Below, piece by piece: positions 1-12,095 of a DNA stretch of 64,000 nt. Origin of the DNA: Cristatella mucedo (Eukaryota; Bryozoa; Phylactolaemata; Cristatellidae). The position numbers were made by a program, and so were the translations under genes. Under the pieces are notes generated by a model, which saw nothing but the letters and a program-made list of their open reading frames with translations, did no database searches and was not told the DNA's origin. The DNA is taken from assembly GCA_009760855.2 (NCBI GenBank), contig WPIO01000027.1, positions 1,742,501 to 1,806,500 on the forward strand. Direction: 5' to 3'. How positions within the stretch are numbered: position 1 is the first letter of the stretch; each line of letters begins with the position of its first letter.

Positions 1-902
1 CACCGGCCCCGTGGGGTGGCTACCAGTTGCACCTAAATATGATAACGAGCTAATTGAGTCGAGAAGCAGGCAAGTGAGCCTCCCCGGCCCAGGTCTGCCA
101 TCGAATGAGCACTGAAGATGTACTTGCTTCACGACAAGTCGTAGCCGTTTGAAACCTTGTAAAAGCAAAGCAAACCGCAGTGGCGCAAAGGCCGGCCGGC
201 GTGGATGCGACACGGCCTGCGGCTCGTCGGTTGAGAGCAAGCGTGCAACAGCAGCAGCTCTCCCGGCAGGCAGCCCCGAGGGGACACTGACCCTTCCAGA
301 CGCTGGCTAACGCTGACGGCAGCCGGTCATGCACTGTCGTATGCCCGACGAAGTCGCTCACACGACCGTGTCGCCACTGTTGTGGTCGAGCTCGCTCGTG
401 AGCTCGCCTGCCCTTCGGTAACTGGTTGCTGTGCCTGCTCGACTGGGCAAAAGGGCAGGCACCAGTGGCACCGACGCAGCAGCGCCTGCTGCCTGCCCAG
501 AGAGAGCTTCGAAAAGCAGAGGCTAACTTCGGGGAGCTTTAGCGGTCAGCTGCACCCTGCTGAAGGAGTGCAAAAAGCCGAGGAACAAAGCGAGCTGAGA
601 GAAGCAGCCGTGGCACTCGCTCTTCCTGGCTCTAAGGGATCCTTGGTCTCAATCTGGCTTGCCTGCTTACTGCTGCTCAGAGACAACGGCAGGAAACGTC
701 TCTAGCGCAATCGTGGCTGCCCAGTCGCTAATCTGTAGGACAATTCAGTGGGCCAACTGCTAGCAGTGGCCAGCTGAGTGTGCAGGCAGGTATGTTTCCT
801 TGATGATACTCTGGCAAAGTCTAGTGCAGGCTGGCGAGTGTAGCATTAGCGATCAGGCCGGCGGACAGGCAGGCAGGCGCTGGAGCAGCAGAGATAATAA
901 TA
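1..902. other. No recognisable gene
   Basis: Moderately GC-rich DNA with one open frame of 103 codons (minus) and one of 107 codons (plus). Neither shows domains, convincing splice sites or a signal peptide. Nothing else seen. Confidence 0.6.
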
Positions 903-1640
903 ATAATAATAATAATAATAATGCACTTGATAAAGCGCCTCCAGAGAACTCAATCTCTTTCTAGGTGCTTTATATTGGCTGCAAAGAGAAGCACGATTGA
1001 ATGGTGGGTAATATCATGCTTGATAAACAAGAATAACATGGTTAGGGGTGACATGCACAGGGTCAGCATGCAAATGTGGTTAGTGGCAGCATGCACAGTG
1101 TCAGCATGCATAAGCACATCAAGGACGAATCACAGGGAACCACTAAATGCTGTCCTAAATAGGTGGGTTTTTAAGTTCTTTTTAAATGTGGTCAAGTCAG
1201 AGGATGTTCTGACACAAGTCGGGAGTGAGTTCCAGGCTTTGGGAGCATACGAACTAAATAAATGCATGGTCTCCAAAGGATTTGAGGTTTGTATGAGGTA
1301 TTGGTAGACTCTTGGATTCCGAGAAGCAGGTGGTACGATGCTTGGCCTGGTGGGGGAGTAGATCTGAAAGATAGGCTGGAGCCAAAGAACGAAGTGACCT
1401 AAAAGTGAGCGACAAAACCTTGAAGTCAATCCGTTGCTTGACTGGTAGCCAGTGCAAGTTGGCAAGAAGTGGTGTGATGTGGCAACTGTGCTGCTCACGA
1501 CAGACAAGCCTAGCTGCAGAGTTTTGCACCAGCTGTAAGTGCCTGATTGCACATGCCGGTAGGCCAGCAAGCAGTGAGTTGCAGAAATCAAGACGGGATG
1601 TTACAAATGCATGGACCACCTGGTGCACTGGTGGCCAGTG
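903..1640 (-). mobile_element. L2/CR1-type LINE, 3' end of ORF2 and tail
   Basis: On the minus strand this encodes the C-terminal part of a LINE reverse transcriptase ORF in two frames. Motifs include [50 protein letters not shown] and [10 protein letters not shown]. The 3' UTR ends in the hairpin tail and (ATT)n at about 903-925. Frames are broken. This is one of the least decayed copies. Confidence 0.9.
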
Positions 1641-1720
1641 CCAGAAGCCTCGAGGGGCCAGCAGCAGCAGAAGCAGCAACAGCAGCAGCAGTGAGAGCAG
1701 TCAGCAGGAGCAACTCAGGC
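1640..1720. repeat. CAG-rich stretch
   Basis: GCCAGCAGCAGCAGAAGCAGCAAC-type interrupted CAG repeats bordering the LINE at 903-1640. Confidence 0.75.
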
Positions 1721-2120
1721 AACTGGCAGATGCACCAGCCGGAATTTTGCAGCAGCTCGACAGGTGCGAGTTATGCACGAGCATGTCATGCACATAAGCC
1801 TTATCCACTGGCTATGCAGGATTGGTTGTGAATGGCCGAGTGAGTAATATGACTGTACCATTGCCGAGCATCTCACTTTGTGCCTGTCAACCGACCTGTA
1901 TAGATGTCACCTCCTCCTATCTCTTCCTCGGCTCCGGAGCAGCCTGCACGACGTTTACGACTATCAACTTCACCATATATATGTCTGAGAGTCACCAGTC
2001 GCTCACCTGTGTCCATACAGCCATTGTCGTTCTTGCAACTTGCATGTGGGGGGCTTCTTATTTATTCTTATTTTTCGTCACCTCAGCCTTCATGGGTCAT
2101 TCCATCATTTCATCATTTCA

Positions 2121-2170
2121 TAAAGTGCCTGCATGGGTCACCACAAGTGGTGACCCATGCAGGCACTTTA
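2121..2170. repeat. Perfect inverted repeat, 24-bp arms, 2-bp spacer
   Basis: Arm TAAAGTGCCTGC... at 2121-2144, spacer AA, and the exact reverse complement at 2147-2170. It can form a near-perfect hairpin. Confidence 0.95.
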
Positions 2171-2280
2171 CATATGCTGAAAAGAAAGCATGACCAAATT
2201 ACAAGCAGTAACATTTGCAATATCATCAAGCATGACATCGTTAGTTGTGACATGCACATGGTCAACATGCCGTTTGACCA
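2121..2280 (-). mobile_element. Degenerate LINE 3' tail with palindrome
   Basis: After the palindrome at 2121-2170, the sequence CACTTTACATATGCTG...AAGCATGACC and GACATGCACATGGTCAACATG follows the 3' UTR pattern of the other LINE copies. The usual tail hairpin is replaced by the perfect inverted repeat. Confidence 0.5.
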
Positions 2281-2319
2281 AAACGAGGATGCACTCGAGA
2301 AGGTCACCAACCGAACGAA

Positions 2320-3260
2320 AGGGTAGAATGTGTTCGTTAAGAAAGACCTTGAAGTGCTTGGGGGAGGCAGATAATGACGTCATGTCCTGCCTTTGTTGGT
2401 GGGCACGCTCTGTTCTTGTAGCTAAGAAGCCAGCCCCATCTTCCAGCTCTTAGCGAGCCACTGAGCTCCTGGACGTTCTTCGGGAGCTCGGCATCAGATA
2501 TGCAAATATCATGTGAATGTGGACGATGCAGAGGGGCATGGAGAAATTCTGCCAAGTGCAATTAGTGATGACGAGCGTTCGGAAACAGTGGGGTAAGCCA
2601 CCGCCCGACCGTTGGCTAAGAGCTCCATGCACCCTTTGCTTTAAAATTTGTTACATATAACAGCGTGAATAATGAAAATAAACATAATTATGGAGTGGCA
2701 ATGTAGATAGTAATCTCAATAAACTTTATTTTTAAACTGTCGTTAAAAGCCAAGGAACGGTTGTGAACGATTGAAGTGTGTGTCTCATCTGGCTGCACTT
2801 TGACATTTGGCTCAAGTAACCAGGAACAATGCAGCTGAATGTTAGGATCCCTAGGAGACTTGCTATGATTAGTAGCGATAGGTCTCGCCCATTCATTATA
2901 ATGTGGAGCTCACTTTCAATGAATATTTGGCAATTCTGTCCCGTGTACTAGCTCCATCCCAAAGGACACAATCAGAACATCAACTCTCAAAGAATGTCAA
3001 CTAAAATGCCTCCCTAACTCGTCCTTTGTTTATTGAGCCCTATCAACGAAAAAGTTACATCCTCACTTGGATCCTGAAAGCGTGCCCCCCAAAGTTTACT
3101 GCTAAGCAGTTAATTTACCCCTATGTAAAACGATCTGGGTTTACCCTCTACTGAAACATTTTGAACCAGCATTCCACCGGCCTGCCATCAGGAAGCACTG
3201 TTCAACCCTGTCCAAAGAAGTGGGGATTTCTGAAGGGCCTGAAGCTGCAGATAGACTCTA
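2320..3260. other. No recognisable feature
   Basis: Unique-looking, gene-free sequence. Short open frames on both strands lack any motif. Confidence 0.6.
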
Positions 3261-3264
3261 TCTT

Positions 3265-3395
3265 AGCCTATGGTTACGGTACTCACTCTTCACGTCCGTG
3301 GGTTCGAGTCCTGCAATGGGTGTTTCTTTGTTGCCCACTGCAAGAGGGTGATGATAGCCATCAAGCCTCTTCTGCTGCTTTATAAATGACTTCTA
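3265..3395 (+). mobile_element. tRNA-like SINE, family B
   Basis: Box B-like GTGGGTTCGAGTCCTGC, then TTGCCCACTGCAAGAGGGTG and GCCATCAAGCCTCTTCTGC, the family B tail. Confidence 0.72.
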
Positions 3396-3399
3396 AATC

Positions 3400-6300
3400 A
3401 GCTAACCCTATTAATTACTTTATGGAAGTGCCTCAGCCCAGCAGGATGTATAGACCTGCCTAAAAACTCTAGTGGTGTCCTGTTTTCTGAGCATGAAGCT
3501 CCGAGCCTAAGGCACTCTGCCTGCCGGTATCCACTTAGACTTTTCTACAAGGAACTACTTCTTTAGTCCATCTAAAAACGCTATACACTCCATCTAAAGT
3601 AACAATAGCCCCATATAGAAACAGGGTCGGGTTGTTCGCCGATGCTGAAGCCCATCCCAGTCTTTTCACCCCCTAAAAAAGGTGATTGCTCGGAGAAATG
3701 GTGTGATAAGCTTCGCGTGGGTGACAGCCGCGAGAAGCCTCTGCGTATGCTCTCTAAATGCTGCCTTTCAGCCCTCACCGGAAGCTCGGCAGCCACTGTC
3801 ATAAGGGGGCTATCGGACTTCGAGGAGGGAGCTAAGTGGGGCTAACCTGGCTTCAGATTAACCTGCCACAGAGCTGGCTAAAGCTCTACCAGCCCCTTCC
3901 CCAGGCCCGAGGGCCTCATGGTCGAGGTAAATGCTGGTGGATAAGGGGTGGTGGCGGAGGCACAAGCATTTTGGGCTTAGAAGGGGAACTCCCAGACAGC
4001 CTGCATCGACGATCGTCCAGCTCTGTTTTCCTTGGAATTTAGTATACACTTTCGTGGAATGCTTGACACAGACCGATCAGCACTTGGCAAATCCTTGGGG
4101 CAAGTAGGCTATGCAGATGTCACGAACGTGCAGATCGTAAATGAGTTGCCTCTTGGTAACGGTTACCTATATAAACCATAGGGCATCTAATCGATACCAT
4201 CATGACAAACGGCAAAGAGATTAGGTGAAAGAATGAGATAACATAAATAATAGGGCAGAAGATACAAAATTACTTAAACAATAAAAGTATATATAAGACT
4301 CTTCTTGGCAACTTGTTGCTACTACAACGCAGCAATCAGATTCGATTTCCTGCTTCACTTTGCGACGAGGAATAGGCCCCCTTCTTCATGAAATGGCATC
4401 CTTGCTATGATGGCTGCTGATGCTTCAAGCTTGATGAGGCGACAGAGGTGCAGCAAAAGCCGACTAGCAGACCGGAGCTGGCGATGCCTCGGATGATTCA
4501 AGCCTGGCAGAAAGCACCTCAATTTGGCAGCAGAGGATAAAACGTCGTCTTTTTGCCCGCAAAATTGAGCTGTAGGGTGTTATCATTCTTTGCTGTTAGT
4601 GCCACTTGTAGCTTTTGAAAAAGCCTGCTGTTGCTAGCTTGCCAATCATTGAAGGGATATCACCACTGAAGCTGTCTTTCGGCATGCTGTTCTTTCAGGC
4701 ATTGCGTGCTGCAGTCACCACGCTGTGATGGACCTTTAATAGCTCAGTGTTTGGATGCAACGTTCTGCTCTGGGACTGCATCTAATGTCCTGGTGTTACT
4801 GGCACCAGCACTAGATTTGTGTACAACTTATGTAGCCGAACCGGCAACCTGACTCATTGAGTGCTAAAAAGGCCGAAAGGACACTGTAGAACTATAAAGA
4901 AAGAATTATATGCCATGTCGTTGGCTGGAGTTAAATCACGCTCTAAATCAAAGGAATGGGCTTTACCAAGTCGTCCATTTTGACCCTAAAGCTAACTCTC
5001 GTCTTGATAAAACTAGCAATTTCGAATGATATTAATCCTGGTCTGCAATCATGTACCACAAACACACACAGTTGCAGTCGACAAGTGCTGCAGCTATCTG
5101 CTGCTGACCAGCTGCTGGTCAGAGAAGTTGGTGGGGTCTTTCTTCCGTCTGTAGCTCCAAAGTCACAAAGACAAAGTAGGAGTTATGCAGGAGAGTTTCT
5201 ACAGTTCATCAAAGCTTAAGCAGCTTTCGGTATGCATTCGGTAGCCAACAGACTTCATCTCACGCAACAAAGAGAAAGTGCAAAACATAGGTGAGTCAGG
5301 AGAGCACTTAGGAGGTAGTGACTAGCATAGAAGTAGCACCTCAAGACGGCTGGAAAGAAGTTGCCGCAGAGGACGACAGCATGAGAACAAAATGTTGTCG
5401 TGCAAGAATTGTGGAAGTGAGTTTTACGCTCTAGGGCCTGCAAAGTAAAAGCTTATGTTGCCAATGGTCACAAGCATAGGAATAAAAGTTGGGGAGTAAT
5501 AGCCACCATCAATAGCAGATCCACTGGGTTATCATAGAGGCAGGTGGCCAGAAAACTTGACAGCTCCAGAGAGAGAGCAAAGTCGAAGAGTGGGCTTTTA
5601 AGGTTCGCCTCTTATTTATTTAAATCTGTCGCCATAATCTGTCAGCAATATATCTGCGACACAGCATGTCAGCATTGTGCGCCCACCGGTGGCACATATC
5701 TAGTGCTTATCCAGGCTGCTCTGATGGCCTATAAGCCCGACCGCGGGTGAGAGACAGCTGTATGCCACGCCCGGCTTATTGGAGGCAAGCAGATTGATTT
5801 ATTTTGACCTAAGCGTCACTGCCATTGCCAGGCAGGGCTGATAGGACATCGAACTAGGTTCATGTGTCGTTCCTCAATGACCTTGCAAAGCAGGTCACAA
5901 GCTCGAAGTGTCTTCCATGCATCATGCTTGTGCATTCTATCCATGCTCTTGGACATTCATAACACTTGGGCATTATGCTAAGTTTGAATGTTGACTGCAA
6001 CACATCTTAACCGGTTGTTTGTGAAAAATTCGGTATACAGTTACATGCAAGACATCTTTATAAATACTGTGACACAGATTTTAATCGTTAAAGAAATTAA
6101 TCAAAACTCTCAAAGAAAGTATTAATTGGCGATCAACTATGGTAAACTGAGACTAACAGCTTTGATACTATGCATGAAATCTTGTTGGCAAATTATGATG
6201 TAATATCACGGTATGGCAAAGTATACTCTGTAGGCTGACGATGACAATTCGGCAAAACATACAGCTATAATATAATAGGTGGCGATTTGCAGCAATTTCA

Positions 6301-7190
6301 AGTCTGGCACCATGCTACCCAAGGGTCTTTACCTGCTTCCAAACTACTCATGCGAAAAGTTGTTGTGTCAAAAACGTGTAAAAGCCACGTTCAAAGTTAT
6401 ACCCATAACTACACCTTGGAGTGCAAGGACTTCTTTTCCATACACAAGCTGCAGTCTTGGCAGTCAGATCCTAGTCAAACGTACACACCTGTGAATGTTT
6501 TGCTCGGTAAGGCTGAGCTTGGTCACTCCCCGGATATTGACAGAGCTGCTGAACAGTTTTCTTATTTTTTTTTAAACAAGTTGCAAGTATTCGTGCCTAT
6601 ATAATTCCATCTCTGCCCGTCGTTGCACTGTTTGGTCTGTTGGGTCACATGCTGCATTCTTCTTTAAGAATTTCCAAAAGTTGCCTTGGATAAAGCAGGT
6701 ATAATAATCAAGGCTGTTAAAAAGAGCTTCTCAATGGTAGACCCTATACCCAATTTCTCTTTCATCTTCACGGGTGGACAACTGAGCTCAGGCATAACTA
6801 AGGTCTGCAATGCATCAGTAGATACAGAAATTGTTTTGAAATTATTCAAAGCTGCAAATGTTGGGCCGATACTTAAAAATTCTGGATTGAATTTTTAGTT
6901 CCTAGTAAATTTTCTCCCAGTCTCCCTTCTTCCTAATATGTCACTATTCTGGAAAAAAGACAGTCACAAAACAATTTGTGTAGCAATAGGTAAGAATGAA
7001 TTAGCAGGAGAAATAATGGTAACATCACTGCCTTGGTCTCTTGATCTTGATTTAGTAGCAATCGACACTGCAGATGACAGATCCTTCTTGGACGGTGGAG
7101 AACAACTATCGATCTGGCTGATGTAGCAATCGGCTCTGGCTTGGTTAAAATCGCACTTAGCAGATCATGCATAACCGGTCCACGTTGTAT
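3400..7190. other. Gene-free stretch
   Basis: Intermediate GC, no open frame over 105 codons, no clear repeat family. The codons at 6279-6604 look unremarkable. Confidence 0.6.
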
Positions 7191-7199
7191 GACAGGTAA

Positions 7200-7390
7200 T
7201 ACATAATAATATAATATTAGCTGGTTTAGCAACCTTATTTGTATAGCAGCAGAAGAGCCTTAACGGCTATCACTGATTGCAATTGGCAATCAAGCATAAC
7301 CCATTGCAGGATTCTAACGCACGACCTCGGTCGTAAAGAGCTAGCTTCTTAACTCATGGGCAAAGTCCCATCCAACAGACTGGTAGCTAT
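7200..7390 (-). mobile_element. tRNA-like SINE, family B
   Basis: TGTATAGCAGCAGAAGAGCC, TTAACGGCTATCA, CCATTGCAGGATTCTAACGC and ACGACCTCGGTCG in minus orientation. Confidence 0.8.
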
Positions 7391-7689
7391 GGATATTAAC
7401 TAGGGTCTGTTGTTGGCCATTTGCTGTTCTCTATTTATGCTTAGCCACTTGGGAAAGTAATTCAGTTTAGGTGACTCCTCGGCAACTGCTTGACGTTGAT
7501 AATTTAGGTTCTGACTACCTCCTCCACAGTTTGTTACCACGTTCGATCTCTACCCTAGATTAGGGACTACTTACACCATTGGCCAGCCCAAGATCTAATG
7601 GCTGCAAGCTTATTTATTCCTTAATAAATCCGGGGAATTCGGTCATGTATCTCTTCTGCTAAGGAAGCTGCAATGGCACCTGGTTGATC

Positions 7690-7875
7690 AATTGATAAAA
7701 TTCTTGCTCTGACCCACACGACCTGCCATGGATTGGTTCCTCCTTACCTAGCTGAACTGCTGTATCAGTTTCGGCCTTCCTGTGCCCCCAGGTTCTCTCA
7801 AGAAAACATATTAGCTATTTCATTCGTCTGCTTAAAGACCTGTTTTCGACAGAAGCTTTTTCCTTCAGGTCCTAA
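7690..7875 (+). mobile_element. Decayed LINE reverse-transcriptase C-terminus fragment
   Basis: The plus-strand translation contains HGLVPPYLAELL followed by RPS, corresponding to the LAPxYLxELL..RPS region near the end of CR1/L2-type ORF2. It is divergent from the main LINE family of the window. Confidence 0.5.
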
Positions 7876-7899
7876 AGGGTTGACCTCAATTCTAAGGTA

Positions 7900-8730
7900 G
7901 CAGCATCTTTAGTGGCAAAGCCAGGACTTGGGTGCACGACTGGGTGCAAGACTTGTAACCTTTTAATTTAGGGGCAAGTCCTGCAAGATTTTCATGTTGG
8001 CAGAGCTAGACATGCAATTATTAAAAAAAATATAGTGCAAGAGCATAGGGTTTATTCAACGCGAACTCGGCGGTTGCTCATCGAGTAGAAATTAAGGTGT
8101 AATTTCGTCGGGGTGCCGGTTGGGCCCCCCCCCCTGTGAGAATAAAGGGCGGTCAAGGTAGCTGCCCTGCTGTAGGGGGTGGAGCAAATGGCCCAGACTC
8201 AGCCACTGGGCATCTTCTCTACTTATGCCAAACCAGGCAATTCATTTCCAGCCATCCTGCGATGCCACTTCCATGCTACTCACTGCCCTGACTCTACGAC
8301 TGACTCAGCTGCGCTTCTCACTTTCGCTTTATTAAGTGAGATGAAGTATCTTTGCTACCTTATGCACACCAAAAGGGGTTTAGAATTCGAGTGCTCTCTA
8401 GAAACTCCCCACCATGCGTAGCACCCACTTAGTCGGGGGGGGGGGCTTTGTGGACTTACAGACGAGAAGAGATGCATACATACTTGAGCTGCCTCCGTTA
8501 GCTAGGCGTGGCAGCACTCTTTGATTTGGGCAGCTAGGATCCAGCTGCTCCTAGTGGCAGACTTTGTGCATTCAGTGCACATAGTACACCGATTACAATA
8601 CATTTGTAAATGCCACTCAAAAAACTTAGAATGCACGTGTTTATAGTTTGGGGTGTCGGATTTCTGTTCACCTTATGGCCTTAGTGAAGTCGGCAAATTG
8701 ACCCAGGTGGTCCTTCTTAGTATGTCTGAT
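7900..8730. other. Gene-free stretch with homopolymer runs
   Basis: Contains a poly-C run near 8127-8136 and a poly-G run near 8438-8449; otherwise nothing recognisable. Confidence 0.6.
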
Positions 8731-8734
8731 TTGG

Positions 8735-8870
8735 TCCCGGAGTGAGGTGATCACCGCTTACCACCAAGGTCTTGGGCTCGATGCCTGCAGCATATGTAAA
8801 GCCCCTGAATTGAGAAAAAGTTCTCTTCGGAAGCTATACTGCTATATATAGAATTGCTTGTCCATTATGC
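8735..8870 (+). mobile_element. tRNA-like SINE, family A (LINE-type tail)
   Basis: A degenerate B-box GGGCTCGATGCC is followed by AAAGCCCCTGAATTGAGA...GTTCTCTTCGGAAGC, a decayed family A tail. Confidence 0.6.
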
Positions 8871-8874
8871 CTGT

Positions 8875-10260
8875 AGCACCAACTGCACTTTTGACCGGTC
8901 TTTGAGTATTCTTACAGGAGCATAATTTCTACAGGACTAGGATCTTTACAGTGGCATGCTATGCCCCTGCGACCATGCCTTGGGCAAGTTTCGGTAAAAA
9001 GGTAGGAATGAAAGGGGTAACCAGCCACTGCAGCCATGGAGATGCTCGGGAGTAATTTCGGCAGGTGTGAACAGCAGCTTCGAGGTAGATGCAGAGCCAT
9101 TGCACTTTGCGGTCTGAGTGTGTGACCGAAGCTTCCATTTTCATTCCCTTAAGCCTGAAATTCCGAATGAATTGTACTATAGTGTCAAAACAAATTGGCC
9201 TTAGTTGTGTTGTCTTTCCTACATCGGTTGGTGCTGTGCTTTGCGGTTGTAAAGTTATGTCGAGTTTACTCTTCAAGACAGCCAGTGGGTAGAGAAGAGA
9301 GGAAGGGTGAGGAGATGCTTTCTTCTTTTGCACTGCACCTTTTTTGAGAGAATACGGTCGGCCTGAGGCCATGCTGCAGCCAGGTCCTGAGGTCCTCGGT
9401 AAAGGGGCTGGAGTGGGGGGGGGGAGTTTGATGCCACCGATGACTGATGCCAGACTACAAAGTCGATATTGCTGGAGGTTTCGTGTTGTCACGACCTGGG
9501 CCACCAACAAACTAGATGCAAGCTGAGTTCTGCCCCGAGCTCCCTGGTTTCAGTGGTTGCAGTTTCACTGCCTGATTATGACGTGATGTACTCTACTTTC
9601 TTTCGAGGGATACGCCATGCCTTTGGGAGTGTTGAGTGCAATTTAAATGAGGATGTATTTTTTCAGAGAGTGATAAGGCAGAACCGATAAGGTTACTTCC
9701 CAATAGGCTTGTAAGAACTCAGGTTTGCTTTTCAGCTGCAATGGATGAATCCTGGCCAACCTATTTTCTGGCACTCGTGGTCTCTGCACTGCAGCATAAA
9801 GTGCTGCTTCGGAACGATGGAGCCAGTCGTTCAGTGCGAGTGCTCCGGATTCTGGCAGCAGCAGCCGGAATGACATGCTGTCCAAGTGCATCGGAGCCGC
9901 AGCCAGCCATTCAAATGAGGAAAAGAGAGACTCGCTTCCTGAATTTGAGTCCTGCAGCAGACAAACCTGTATTGCCTACTGAAACGTATGGTTAATATTA
10001 TTTATGCACAGTAGAATCCCTATTGCTAGTGATGCCGATTGCACTAATGCCTCTGAGTTGTACTGTATTTAAATTGTATACAATTGCTCGTGCTGTACAT
10101 ATGTGACCAGCAGTAGCCGTTGAATGGATTGCCCTGTGTTAACAACATCGAGGTACGGCGTTCTTGATGGATATGTCATGTCGTGGTCTACTACCAGCAG
10201 CATACCTGCATGTATCGGTGCAGCAACTACGCCTCGTTAGCCGTGTTACGATACACCAGC
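8875..10260. other. Gene-free stretch
   Basis: A 183-codon minus-strand open frame (8959-9510) is the longest here but has no recognisable domain and looks like chance. Nothing else seen. Confidence 0.5.
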
Positions 10261-10267
10261 TTCACCA

Positions 10268-10372
10268 ATATTTGTCACCGAAAGTATTTGTCACCACCAC
10301 TATTGGTCATCACCGGTATTTGTCACAAATATATGTCACCAACATTATTTGTCACCACCAGTATTTGTCATG
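10268..10372. repeat. Degenerate tandem repeat of TATTTGTCACCA-type units
   Basis: About six variants of a roughly 15-20-bp unit (TATTTGTCACC, TATTGGTCATCACC, TATATGTCACC) in succession. Confidence 0.8.
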
Positions 10373-10724
10373 CATCTGCAAAGACTAGCTCTTGTTCAGG
10401 TCACTATGTTTTCGGCATCGAACTTTTGCTGGAAAGCTATTACAGAGTTCTTAGTAGTAGCTACCGAATGCTGTTATACAAACGATGCTGTTGATTTAGC
10501 AGATCTTTACTCCACTCTTTTTAGTCTGGTTGTGGCAGCTAGCCTCGGCACTGGCCGGGAGATTAAGTTCTCTGATAGCGCTATTCAAATATATTAACCG
10601 AAAGGTGGGCGGTGCAGGGGCAAAGCATTTGTAAAGGGTTTATAAATGTTTGCTGGTCAGCCTTACTGACCGCCGAACTGCTATGCTCAAGTCGACTGCA
10701 GACCTTACATTTAATGACCCTGCG

Positions 10725-10905
10725 GTAATAATAATATTAATATATTTGTATAGCGCCCTCTGAGAATCTCTTTCTAAGCACTTTACATTTGCTGCAAGGG
10801 AATCTTGATAAAATGGTTAGTGGTAGCATGCTCGATGACAACAAGCATTACATTAATAGTGGCAGCATGCACAGTGTCAACACGTGTTGATCCTTGTCAA
10901 ACAAT
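10725..10905 (-). mobile_element. LINE 3' tail fragment
   Basis: An (ATA)n-rich end is followed by AGCGCCCTCTGAGAATCTCTTTCTAAGCACTTTACATTTGCTGC-type sequence in minus orientation. The GGCAGCATGCACAGTGTCA motif of the family 3' UTR is present. Confidence 0.75.
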
Positions 10906-11189
10906 AGCAAATCGCACTGAACGGAACTATTACTGGCAACAATGGGAGAAATACACTGTAGTAGTAGCCAATGAGAGACGAACTACTCAAGAGGCTCAAC
11001 GGAAGCTCGAAGCCAACAAAAGCTGTGGCGGATTGCGTTTGGCAGGAATTTTGCGGCAGAACACCATGCCGGCGTTAGTAAAAGTAAACTCTGCTCGGGT
11101 CAAATCCGCTTCCTAAACTTATTCGTCTTTGGTTTTTGGTAGTACGTTCCTTACTTTTGGTATATGGAAACAAAAACCAAGTTTTCTTT

Positions 11190-11330
11190 CACTCTAGAGC
11201 CGTCCTGGTTTTGCCTAGGAGGGTTTTAGGTCGCTCGCCAAAGGTCGTTGGTTCGATCCAAGTGGCAACTGTAAATCGCCTGGATTGAAATTATTTCTCT
11301 TAAGGCGATATGCAAATGACATATATTTTA
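11190..11330 (+). mobile_element. tRNA-like SINE, family A
   Basis: Box B-like GGTTCGATCC, then CGCCTGGATTGAAATTATTTCTCTTAAGGCG, the family A hairpin tail. Confidence 0.75.
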
Positions 11331-11529
11331 TTCATCAACCGTAATTTGGGCGTGTGGCTTCAAACAGACTTGTCATTGGGGAGAACGTTGCCAGCACTAT
11401 TAAGTCAACCTACTTTTCTGTGAGGACAATTGTCAAATCAGGCCTGCTTAGATTTTGTGAGATGGGATCTCAACTACTGCGTTTCCCTTTCTTCAGGATT
11501 GTTGGCCTGAGCCCTTAGTCGTCAATAAT

Positions 11530-11850
11530 TGGTACAAATCTCAGCTGTTCATCTGGTCTGTTGACAAAGGCATAGCTGCTGTGCCACATCACACCACTTC
11601 TGTATGAGTTTTGATAATTCACTTTCAAGCATAGACTTCAAGAACTCCTCTTTGGCCTGCAGGTCGCTTTTATCGCTTGCACCAGGCTACTTATCCGCCC
11701 TCCTTGCTCCTCCAGTGTGCTCTCGTACAACCCACTTCCTGTTTCCAATCGTCTAGCCGTTCCTCACGCTAAAATTGAAATCTTTTAGTGACCGGGCATT
11801 CACTGGGTATGCGAATAAAAGTCTCGAGCTCACTACGGGTTTTCGTTGCA
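11530..11850 (+). mobile_element. Highly decayed LINE ORF2 fragment (tentative)
   Basis: CACATCACACCACTTCTG matches the HITPLL codons of the LINE copies. Degenerate downstream sequence with GACCGGGCATTCA corresponds to GDHAF. Many frame breaks. Confidence 0.4.
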
Positions 11851-12095
11851 ACCAGAATCGACTTTGCATCTTCATCCTAAGTCTCAGTTAGGGCGGCACA
11901 CCTATTCCGCTCAGAACTTCCTCCGATCCAGTAAAGTTGTCTTTTTTACTCGTCTGTGCTCACGTATGTGCTCACCTATTCAGTCACCTATTCAGTGCAC
12001 GGTACTAACCGCGAGGCCTACAAACCGATGGCTCTGAGTATCTTCTTGTGTACTTTTGCATGCTTGTCTTTTGCATGTAAACTAACTTACTAGTT

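Noticed and set aside
1130-1679. Host gene suggested by long minus-strand frames with [10 protein letters not shown]
   Set aside because: The same peptide recurs at 12.3, 31.8, 45.0 and 49.8 kb with a common 3' tail; it is a LINE reverse-transcriptase C-terminus.
8959-9510. 183-codon minus-strand open frame
   Set aside because: No domain, signal or splice context; composition compatible with chance.
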